From a virus, in IMG/VR virus record IMGVR_UViG_3300045999_004281, positions 1-64,000 of that record: a stretch of DNA of 64,000 bases; one strand, written 5' to 3'. Both the position numbers and the translations under genes were made by a program. The notes beneath the pieces are model-generated. The model was not told where the DNA came from. It saw only the letters and a program-made list of their open reading frames with translations, and ran no database searches. Shown here piece by piece: positions 57,117 through 64,000 of this stretch (positions are counted from its first letter, which is position 1; each line of letters opens with the position of its first letter).

Positions 57117-58644
57117 GAAGGCCACCGGTGCACTGGACGCGGAGCTGACTGCGCTTCTTGCGCAGCTCGACAAGCTCCCGGACTCCAAAAAGCTGCAGAT
57201 CTTGGCCGACTTGGAGCGCCGCGAGCAGCTCCTTGAGAAGGAGAAGGCCAGAAATACCTTCATGGGCTTCGTAAATAAGGTCTGGCCGGAGTTTATTGGG
57301 GGTAGGCACCACTCAATAATGGCCAAAGCCTTTGAAAGGGTAGCTAATGGGGAGTGTAAACGGCTGATTATCAACATGCCGCCCCGGCATACCAAGTCGG
57401 AGTTCGCCAGTTATCTACTTCCGGCGTGGTTTTTGGGGAAATTCCCCAACAAAAAGGTCATTCAAAGCTCAAATACCGGCGAATTGGCGGTTGGATTCGG
57501 GCGAAAAGTCCGAAATCTTGTGGATTCCGAGGTTTACGGGGACATTTTCCCGGATTTGCACCTCCAGCAGGACTCGAAAGCGGCGGGGCGGTGGAACACC
57601 AGCGCGGGCGGCGACTACTTCGCCATCGGTGTGGGCGGTACGGTCACCGGCAAGGGTGCCAACCTGCTCATCATCGACGATCCACACTCCGAACAGGAGG
57701 CGGCGCTGGCGGCGACCAACCCGGACGTGTTCGACAAGGTCTACGAGTGGTACACCTCGGGCCCACGGCAGCGTCTGCAGCCGGGCGGGGCCATCGTGAT
57801 CGTGATGACGCGCTGGGCGCAGCGGGATTTGACGGGCCAAGTGCTCAAGGCGGCCGCTGCCCGTGGTGGCGAGCAGTGGGAGGTCATCGAGTTTCCGGCC
57901 ATCATGCCCTCGGGGCGGCCCCTGTGGCCTGAGTTCTGGTCGATCGGGGAGCTGGAGGCGCTGCGGGCGGAGCTGCCCAACAGCAAGTGGCAGGCCCAGT
58001 ACCAGCAGAACCCGGTGGGCAACGAGTCGGCCATCATCAAGCGTGACTGGTGGAAGTGGTGGGAGAACGAGACCCCGCCGCACTGCGAGTACATCCTGCA
58101 GACGTGGGACACGGCCTTCGAGAAGAATCAGCGGGCGGACTACTCGGCGGGCACCACGTGGGGCGTGTTCACCAACGAGGAGGACATGACCAAGAACCTC
58201 ATTCTTTTGAACACGTACAAAAAACGTGTCGAATGGGTGGAGCTGAAACGCGATGTGCTCGAGGAGTACAAGGAGTGGGAGCCCGACGGCCTGCTCATCG
58301 AGAAGAAAGCCACTGGTGCGCCCCTGATCTATGAACTCAGATCCATGGGGATCCCGGTTCAGGAGTTCACTCCAAGTAAGGGGCAGGACAAAATTGCCCG
58401 CCTGAACGCGGTCAGCGACATAATCGCGTCTGGGAAAGTGTGGGTGCCGCGCACTCGTTGGGCCGAGGAGTTGGTCGATGAGATTGCGGCGTTTCCGTCC
58501 GGCGAACACGATGACTTGGTCGACGCGACGACTTTGGCCCTGATGAGGTTTCGTCAGGGTGGGTTTCTTCGCTTGCCCACAGATGAGCGCGAAGACATCA
58601 ATTGGTTCAAGGGTTATCGCCGCGAGCGGCTCTACACAGTTTAA
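57106..58644 (+). CDS. terL: large terminase subunit (packaging ATPase-nuclease)
   Basis: 512 residues. ATPase: Walker A MPPRHTKSE (92-99, the PPRHxKS variant), Walker B ANLLIIDDP (D191, D192), coupling motif in VMTRWAQRD. Nuclease: QTWDTAFE and GEHDDLVDATTLAL (D469/D470). It moves DNA into proheads and cuts it. Overlaps the small subunit gene. Confidence 0.95.
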   Translation: MRAEKATGALDAELTALLAQLDKLPDSKKLQILADLERREQLLEKEKARNTFMGFVNKVWPEFIGGRHHSIMAKAFERVANGECKRLIINMPPRHTKSEFASYLLPAWFLGKFPNKKVIQSSNTGELAVGFGRKVRNLVDSEVYGDIFPDLHLQQDSKAAGRWNTSAGGDYFAIGVGGTVTGKGANLLIIDDPHSEQEAALAATNPDVFDKVYEWYTSGPRQRLQPGGAIVIVMTRWAQRDLTGQVLKAAAARGGEQWEVIEFPAIMPSGRPLWPEFWSIGELEALRAELPNSKWQAQYQQNPVGNESAIIKRDWWKWWENETPPHCEYILQTWDTAFEKNQRADYSAGTTWGVFTNEEDMTKNLILLNTYKKRVEWVELKRDVLEEYKEWEPDGLLIEKKATGAPLIYELRSMGIPVQEFTPSKGQDKIARLNAVSDIIASGKVWVPRTRWAEELVDEIAAFPSGEHDDLVDATTLALMRFRQGGFLRLPTDEREDINWFKGYRRERLYTV

Positions 58645-58653
58645 GGAATCTCT

Positions 58654-61176
58654 ATGGCCACCAGCTCTATCGACAAATCTCTCTACGCTGCACCCACGGG
58701 TCTGGCGGCCGCGCTCCCTGAGCCGGAGATGGAGATCGAGATCGAGAACCCCGACGAGGTCAACATCGGCATCGGTGATGTCGAGATCAGTTTGACTCCC
58801 GACCCCCGCACGGATGAGACGGACTTCGACGCCAACCTCGCCGAGTTCATGGATGAGAGTGCGCTGCAGAGTTTGGGGGAGGATCTGGTTGAGGACTTCG
58901 AGAAGGATGTCAACGACCGCAAGGACTGGATCCAGACGTATGTGGATGGCTTGAAGCTCTTGGGCTTGAAGTATGAAGAGCGTACAGAGCCGTGGCTTGG
59001 CGCGTGTGGTGTGTTCCACCCCATGCTCACTGAGTCGGTGGTGCGCTTCCAGTCCGAAGGCATCACTGAGACGTTCCCGGCTGCTGGGCCCGTCAAGACC
59101 GTCATCCTCGGCAAGGACACCCCGCAGAAAGTAGACGCAGCCGCCCGCGTGCAGGCTGACATGAACTACCAGCTCACGGACGTCATGTACGAGTACCGAC
59201 CTGAGCACGAGAAGATGCTGTGGAACTTGCCCATCGCGGGCAGCGCGTTCAAGAAGGTCTACTACGACCCGAGCAAGGGGCGGCAGATGGCGGTGTTCAT
59301 CCCCGCCGAAGACATCGTCGTGCCCTACGGCGCGTCGAACCTAGAGACCGCTGAGCGTGTGACGCACGTCATGCGCAAGACCAAGAACGACGTGATCAAG
59401 TTGATGGAGGCTGGCTTCTATCGCGACGTTGACTTGGGTGAGCCGACCTATCAGCTCGACGACATCGAGAAGCAGAAGGCCGAAGAGATGGGCATGAGCG
59501 CCATCGACGACGATCGGTTCCGCATGCTCGAGATGCACGTGGACTTGAACCTCAAGGGCTTCGAGCACAAGAACAAGAAGGGTGAGGACACGGAAATCGC
59601 GTTGCCTTACGTGGTCACGGTGGAGAAGGGCACCCGCAAGATTCTGGCGATTCGCAGGAACTGGTATGACGGCGACAAACTCCACCTCAAACGACAGCAC
59701 TTCGTACATTACCAATACATTCCCGGGTTTGGTTTCTATGGTTATGGGCTCATCCACCTCATCGGTGGCTACGCCAAGAGCGCGACCATGCTTATCCGCC
59801 AGCTTGTTGACGCTGGCACTCTGTCTAACCTCCCCGGTGGTCTCAAGTCCCGTGGCCTGCGAATCAAGGGAGATGACACTCCGATCGCTCCGGGAGAGTT
59901 CCGAGACGTAGACGTCCCGTCCGGCTCGATCCGCGACAACATCCTGCCGCTGCCCTACAAGGAGCCGTCGCAGGTTCTGTACTCGCTGTTCGACCGCATC
60001 GTCCAAGAGGGCCGCTCGTTCGCCTCCTCCAACGACATGAAGGTGAGCGACATGTCGGCGCAGGCCCCGGTGGGCACCACGCTGGCCCTGCTGGAGCGCC
60101 AGCTCAAGGTGATGGGTGCCGTGCAGGCGCGCATGCACTTCACGATGAAGCAGGAGTTCAAACTCCTCAAGACCATCATCGCCGACTACACCCCCGAGGA
60201 CTACGACTACGAGCCGGAGGAAGGCAGCCGCCGCGCCAAGAAGTCGGACTACGACTCGGTGGACGTGATCCCCGTGAGCGATCCGAACGCCGCCACCATG
60301 GCGCAGAAGATCGTCCAGTACCAAGCCGCGCTGCAGCTTGCGCAGACCGCGCCCCAGCTCTATGACTTGGCGCAGCTCCACCGCCAGATGCTCGAGGTGC
60401 TTGGCATCAAGAACGCCAACAAGCTCGTGCCGCTGGAGGACGACTTGGTGCCGGTGGACCCTGTGCAGGAGAACCAGAACATTCTGACTGGCAAGCCGGT
60501 TAAGGCGTTCATCGAGCAGAACCACGAGGCACACATCGCGGTGCACATGGCTGCCATCCAGAACCCCAAGATCCAGCAGCTCATGCAGATGAACCCCGCC
60601 GCGCAGCAGATCATGGCTGCCGCGATGGCGCACATCAACGAGCACATTGCCCTTGAGATGCGCAAGCAGATCGAGATGCAGATGGGCATGCCCCTGCCGC
60701 CCATGGAGGACGCAGAGGGCGACAAGGTCTCGCTGCCGCCGCAGATGGCTGATCAGATCGCCATGATGTCCGCGCAGGCTGCGCAGCAGATCCTGCAGCG
60801 CGATACCCAGCAGGCTCAGCAGGCTGCCGCTCAGCAGCAGATGCAGGACCCGGTGGTGCAGATGCAGATGCAGGAGCTCAAGCTCAAGGAAGCTGACCTG
60901 CAGCTCAAGGCTCAAAAGCAGCAGATCGAGGCGGCAGCCAAGGCCGATCAGATCCGTATCGAGGAGGCGCGCATCGCAGCGCAGAAAGAAATCGCGGCTA
61001 TGCAGGTGGGAGCATCTGCGGCCGCTGCACGCGACAAGGCTCAGCGACAGCAAGAGACCGAAGGAGCACGTATGGGCATCGACGCGGCCAAACACCGCGC
61101 GCAGATGATCATGCAGCAGGCGCAACGGGCAGCGCAATCTAAACAGCCTAGCAAACCGAAGAAGGGGAATGATTGA
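58654..61176 (+). CDS. portal protein (P22 gp1-like, long barrel)
   Basis: 840 residues. The core features DRKDWIQTYVDGLKLLGLKY, PWLGACGVFHPMLTESVVRF, PIAGSAFKKVYYDPSKG and GFGFYGYGLIHLIGGYAKSA are signatures of the P22-type portal family. The last 250 residues are Gln-, Met- and Ala-rich helix (QAQQAAAQQQMQDPVVQMQM), corresponding to the long C-terminal barrel that reaches into the capsid. AAGGAATC precedes the ATG. Confidence 0.93.
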   Translation: MATSSIDKSLYAAPTGLAAALPEPEMEIEIENPDEVNIGIGDVEISLTPDPRTDETDFDANLAEFMDESALQSLGEDLVEDFEKDVNDRKDWIQTYVDGLKLLGLKYEERTEPWLGACGVFHPMLTESVVRFQSEGITETFPAAGPVKTVILGKDTPQKVDAAARVQADMNYQLTDVMYEYRPEHEKMLWNLPIAGSAFKKVYYDPSKGRQMAVFIPAEDIVVPYGASNLETAERVTHVMRKTKNDVIKLMEAGFYRDVDLGEPTYQLDDIEKQKAEEMGMSAIDDDRFRMLEMHVDLNLKGFEHKNKKGEDTEIALPYVVTVEKGTRKILAIRRNWYDGDKLHLKRQHFVHYQYIPGFGFYGYGLIHLIGGYAKSATMLIRQLVDAGTLSNLPGGLKSRGLRIKGDDTPIAPGEFRDVDVPSGSIRDNILPLPYKEPSQVLYSLFDRIVQEGRSFASSNDMKVSDMSAQAPVGTTLALLERQLKVMGAVQARMHFTMKQEFKLLKTIIADYTPEDYDYEPEEGSRRAKKSDYDSVDVIPVSDPNAATMAQKIVQYQAALQLAQTAPQLYDLAQLHRQMLEVLGIKNANKLVPLEDDLVPVDPVQENQNILTGKPVKAFIEQNHEAHIAVHMAAIQNPKIQQLMQMNPAAQQIMAAAMAHINEHIALEMRKQIEMQMGMPLPPMEDAEGDKVSLPPQMADQIAMMSAQAAQQILQRDTQQAQQAAAQQQMQDPVVQMQMQELKLKEADLQLKAQKQQIEAAAKADQIRIEEARIAAQKEIAAMQVGASAAAARDKAQRQQETEGARMGIDAAKHRAQMIMQQAQRAAQSKQPSKPKKGND

Positions 61177-61370
61177 ACGAACTCAAAGTACTGGCCCACG
61201 TGGCCAAAGAGATCGCCAAACTGCGGGAAGAAAACGCCGCGTTTGTAGCTGCGAGCCGCGCGGATAACTTCGCGGAGTACAAGCAAGTCTGCGGGATCAT
61301 CCGGGGTCTGAACTACGCAGAGAACATCATTAACGACCTCGTGCAACGAATGGAAAAAGGCAATGACTGA
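61173..61370 (+). CDS. small helical protein (65 aa)
   Basis: TTG start overlaps the portal stop (TTGA), implying translational coupling. LKVLAHVAKEIAKLREENAA then YAENIINDLVQRMEKG: two amphipathic helices. Unknown function; small proteins here sometimes regulate portal or scaffold use. Confidence 0.65.
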   Translation: MNELKVLAHVAKEIAKLREENAAFVAASRADNFAEYKQVCGIIRGLNYAENIINDLVQRMEKGND

Positions 61371-61773
61371 ATTTGATGTGCAGGCGATTGACCTGTCCGG
61401 CTTGCTCAACAAGCCTGCTGAAGAAAAAGCCAAGCAGCTCCCGGACCCCCGGACGTTCCACTTGCTTTGCGTGGTTCCCGAGGCGATGGAGGAGTACGCG
61501 GACAGTGACGTGGGCATCATCAAGGACGCCAAGACCATGCACTACGAGGAGGTTCTGACCCCCGTGCTGTTTGTGATCAAGGTGGGCCCGGACGCCTACA
61601 AAGATACGACTCGGTTCCCTAGTGGCCCGTCGTGCAAGGAAGGCGATTTCGTTATCGTCCGCCCCAACTCGGGCACCCGCCTGAAGATCCACGGTCGTGA
61701 GTTCCGGATCATCAATGATGACTCGGTCGAGGCCGTTGTCGAAGACCCGCGTGGGATCACCCGCGCTGCTTAA
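61363..61773 (+). CDS. GroES-like protein (136 aa)
   Basis: A helical N-terminal part is followed by a co-chaperonin-like beta barrel: LTPVLFVIKVGPDAYKDTTR, CKEGDFVIVRPNSGTRLKIH and EFRIINDDSVEAVV. This corresponds to the GroES pattern of VGxD then KxGDxVxxxxxxGTxxxxxGxEYxxxxxxDIxAxV. It lies between portal and scaffold genes, as T4 gp31 analogues assist capsid folding. The mobile loop that meets GroEL is different from GroES, so action through GroEL is inference. Confidence 0.75.
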   Translation: MTEFDVQAIDLSGLLNKPAEEKAKQLPDPRTFHLLCVVPEAMEEYADSDVGIIKDAKTMHYEEVLTPVLFVIKVGPDAYKDTTRFPSGPSCKEGDFVIVRPNSGTRLKIHGREFRIINDDSVEAVVEDPRGITRAA

Positions 61774-61782
61774 GGAGTAGAT

Positions 61783-62805
61783 ATGCCACTGCCCAAGTTT
61801 GAAGGCGAAGATTTCGAGTTTCCGGACGAGAAAGAAGCCAAAGAGAAAACCAAGGCCGCCGCTGCCGAAGACGGTGACGACGGTTTCAAGATCGAGATTG
61901 AAGACGACACTCCTCCGGAGGATCGCGGCCGCAAGAGCGCGCCCCCGCCGGACGACCCGTCCGAAGATGAGCTGGCCTCCTACGACGAGAAGGTGCAGGC
62001 CCGCATCAAGAAGTTCACCCGTGGATACCACGATGAGCGGCGCGCCAAAGAGGCCGCCCTGCGCGAGCGGGAGGCTGCTGAGCAGTACGCCCGACAGGTT
62101 CTGGAGGAGAACAAGAAGCTCCAGAAGCAGCTCGCCAGCGGCAGTCATGTGCTGATCGAGCAGTCGAAGTCAGCCGCAGTGAGCGCGCTTGAAGTAGCTA
62201 AGAAGAAGTACAAGGAAGCCTACGAGGCCGCTGACACCGACGCGATCATCGCCGCGCAAGAAGAGATTGCGAAGGCGACTTGGCGTATGGAGCAGGCCGA
62301 GCGCATGAAGCCGATCAAGGAGGAGGAGTTTGTCGCTCCGGCCGCCCCGGCACCCGCAGCTCAGGATCTCAACCCCCGCACCAAGCAGTGGGTTGAGAGC
62401 AACAAGAGCTGGTTTGGTCAGCGCGGTTACGAAGATATGACTATGATGGCGATGGGGCTTGACAGAAAGCTTCAGCAGCAATATGGTCCCGACTACGTTG
62501 GTACGGATGAATACTTCCGCACCATTGACAAGACGATGCGCAAACGTTTCCCCGAAGCCTTTGAGGACGTAGGGAGCTATGAGGAAGATGAAGACCCTCC
62601 TCCTAAAAAGAGGTCTGAACCGGCTGACGAGGATGACACCCCGCGCCGTGCAACACGTCCTGCTGCCGTTGTGGCTCCGGCCTCACGCAGCACTCCGCCT
62701 AACCGCGTGAAACTGAAGGCATCTCAAGCGAACATCGCACGTCGACTTGGGGTCCCTTTGGAACAGTACGCCAAACAGGTTGCTTTACTTAATCGAGGTG
62801 AATGA
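61783..62805 (+). CDS. scaffolding protein (340 aa)
   Basis: Acidic, Lys/Glu-rich, coiled-coil content (RERRAKEAALREREAAEQYA-like region) and Pro-rich disordered stretches, a composition typical of podoviral scaffolds. Position between portal and capsid genes is decisive. The C-terminus KASQANIARRLGVPLEQYAK is a basic helix that would contact the capsid. AAGGAGTAG precedes the ATG. Confidence 0.75.
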   Translation: MPLPKFEGEDFEFPDEKEAKEKTKAAAAEDGDDGFKIEIEDDTPPEDRGRKSAPPPDDPSEDELASYDEKVQARIKKFTRGYHDERRAKEAALREREAAEQYARQVLEENKKLQKQLASGSHVLIEQSKSAAVSALEVAKKKYKEAYEAADTDAIIAAQEEIAKATWRMEQAERMKPIKEEEFVAPAAPAPAAQDLNPRTKQWVESNKSWFGQRGYEDMTMMAMGLDRKLQQQYGPDYVGTDEYFRTIDKTMRKRFPEAFEDVGSYEEDEDPPPKKRSEPADEDDTPRRATRPAAVVAPASRSTPPNRVKLKASQANIARRLGVPLEQYAKQVALLNRGE

Positions 62806-63272
62806 TGGAACAGCAGGCTCAAACTCAAAACCGTACTCGGCGTGATTTGGAGGCCCGCGAGAAGACGCAAATGCGTCCTCAAGCATGGCGTCCGCCGGAG
62901 ACGCTGCCTACGCCGGATGATCGTCCGGGCTGGCGGCATCGCTGGATTCGCCTGAGCACGATGGGCACCGCTGACCCCAGCAACATCTCTTCTAAGCTAC
63001 GCGAAGGGTACGAACCCTGCAGAGCAGAGGATTACCCCGAGCTGATGATGCACGCAACCACTGAAGGTCGATTCAAAGGGTCGATTGAAGTGGGTGGACT
63101 GTTGCTCTGCCGCATTCCGACTGAGTTTCTGGAGCAGCGTATGAAATATTACGAGGGCCAGAACTCCGCTCAGATGGATTCGGTGGACAACAACTTCCTT
63201 CGTGAAAATGATCCTCGTATGCCTCTTTTCTCTGAAAAGAAGACGAAGGTCACTTTCGGTTCAGGTTCTTAA
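62802..63272 (+). CDS. head-region protein (156 aa)
   Basis: ATG overlaps the scaffold stop (ATGA); a second ATG follows directly. WRHRWIRLSTMGTADPSNIS, REGYEPCRAEDYPELMM and IPTEFLEQRMKYYEGQ form a pattern common between scaffold and capsid genes in aquatic podovirus-like genomes. It is probably a minor head protein; function not established. Confidence 0.7.
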   Translation: MMEQQAQTQNRTRRDLEAREKTQMRPQAWRPPETLPTPDDRPGWRHRWIRLSTMGTADPSNISSKLREGYEPCRAEDYPELMMHATTEGRFKGSIEVGGLLLCRIPTEFLEQRMKYYEGQNSAQMDSVDNNFLRENDPRMPLFSEKKTKVTFGSGS

Positions 63273-63286
63273 ATTAGGAGTCTTCA

Positions 63287-63970
63287 ATGGCTTACCCCAC
63301 CATCGACAAGCCGTATGGCTTGAAGCCGATCAATCTGATCGGTGGTCAGGTGTTCGCCGGTCAAACTCGCCAATACGTCATCGCTAGCGGATACGGTACT
63401 AGTATCTTCAACGGCGACGTGGTGAAGATTGTCTCGACGGGCACGATTGAAAAAGACACTGGTCAAGCGACCGCCACCCCTGTCGGCATTTTCATGGGTT
63501 GTTCCTATGTCAATGCTCAGGGTCAGGTGATCTTCGCCCAGTATTTCCCGGCCAGCACCACGGCCCCCACTGGCACTGTTATCACCGCCTACGTGGCTGA
63601 TGATCCGGACCAACTGTTCAAGGCTGTGCTGGTTTCTGGCAACACCGAAGACGGCAACGGTCTGACCCCCGCCTTCCTCGGCCGTACCATGATCGGCAGC
63701 AACGCTGAACTGGTGCAGAACACCGGCGTGACCGCCACTGGTGACAGCCGTATCGGTGTTTACACCGCTGCTGGTGCTACCACGACTGCGACTCTGCCGA
63801 TCCGCATCATTGATGTGGTGCCCGATACCGCTAACTCGTCTGGTAACTTCTGTGAAGTGATCTGCAAGTGGAACGCGCCTTCCGCCGCAATCACCATTGA
63901 CTTTACCGCTGAGACCGCTTCCGTGTCGCTGGCTGGTGGTCATCAGTACCTCAACCCGACTGGCGTTTAA
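63287..63970 (+). CDS. head decoration/cement protein candidate (227 aa)
   Basis: TAGGAG precedes the ATG. The protein is beta-rich, Gly/Thr/Ala-rich and weakly charged. TIDKPYGLKPINLIGGQVFA then PVGIFMGCSYVNAQGQVIF are recognised from conserved head proteins next to the capsid gene in aquatic phages, often with cement functions. The capsid gene begins 18 bases downstream with its own AAGGAG. Confidence 0.65.
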   Translation: MAYPTIDKPYGLKPINLIGGQVFAGQTRQYVIASGYGTSIFNGDVVKIVSTGTIEKDTGQATATPVGIFMGCSYVNAQGQVIFAQYFPASTTAPTGTVITAYVADDPDQLFKAVLVSGNTEDGNGLTPAFLGRTMIGSNAELVQNTGVTATGDSRIGVYTAAGATTTATLPIRIIDVVPDTANSSGNFCEVICKWNAPSAAITIDFTAETASVSLAGGHQYLNPTGV

Positions 63971-63988
63971 TCGAAGGAGTAATTCAAA

Positions 63989-64000
63989 ATGGCTATTTCA
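63989..64000 (+). CDS. start of the major capsid gene (partial at right edge)
   Basis: ATG GCT ATT TCA runs off the right end; AAGGAG lies 9 bases before the ATG. By gene order this is the 5' end of the capsid gene whose 3' part opens the window. The missing part between them cannot be seen. Confidence 0.7.

Overview
The window is almost the whole genome of a tailed double-stranded DNA bacteriophage (Caudoviricetes). The gene set points to a short-tailed podovirus: a P22-like portal, head-to-tail adaptor and nozzle-type proteins, large internal (ejection) proteins, no tape-measure protein, no sheath and no tail-tube genes. The DNA is GC-rich, and consensus sigma-70 promoters, a signal-peptide protein of the Rap1a/Tai type and a GH108 lysis enzyme fit a Gram-negative, probably freshwater proteobacterial host. 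I see no integrase, tRNA, CRISPR array or insertion sequence. The first bases are the 3' part of a major capsid gene and the last 12 bases look like the start of that gene, so the molecule is probably circular or circularly permuted and cut inside this gene.

Plus strand, late genes. From 56334 to the right end: small and large terminase, portal, GroES-like protein, scaffold, head proteins and capsid start. From the left end: capsid end and terminator, a string of very small basic or membrane proteins (0.7-3.4 kb), adaptors (3.4-5.9 kb), a long fibre region made of fibre-like genes and small tail-fibre-assembly-like genes (5.9-14.2 kb), holin and GH108 muramidase (14.2-15.2 kb), tail nozzle-type proteins (15.2-18.1 kb), and the internal virion proteins with an embedded GNAT gene, ending in a 2358-residue protein (18.1-30.2 kb).

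Minus strand, early/middle genes, apparently three units, each ending in a good intrinsic terminator. Unit 1 (55784 to 54912) has two small genes. Unit 2 (53879 to 44643) has a MoxR AAA+ ATPase, a VWA/metallopeptidase protein and a DUF3150-like protein, three tandem paralogues, and many tiny genes. Unit 3 (44464 to 30291) is the replication block: VRR-NUC nuclease, family A DNA polymerase, RecB-like nuclease, SNF2 helicase, SSB-like protein, XRE regulator and primase-helicase. It meets the late genes head-on at a shared hairpin at 30231-30261.

Regulatory DNA. Seven copies of a palindromic element (half-site near AACAAACCGACA) lie between genes only within the minus-strand early half (44.5-55.9 kb). 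Two sigma-70-like promoters (52248-52276 and 44497-44524) carry inverted repeats. The largest gene-free stretch (53880-54911) combines an AT-rich tract, two perfect DnaA boxes, one palindromic element, imperfect direct repeats and a strong G-quadruplex motif, and is the best candidate for a replication origin. All functional assignments come from motif recognition by eye; no database search was run.
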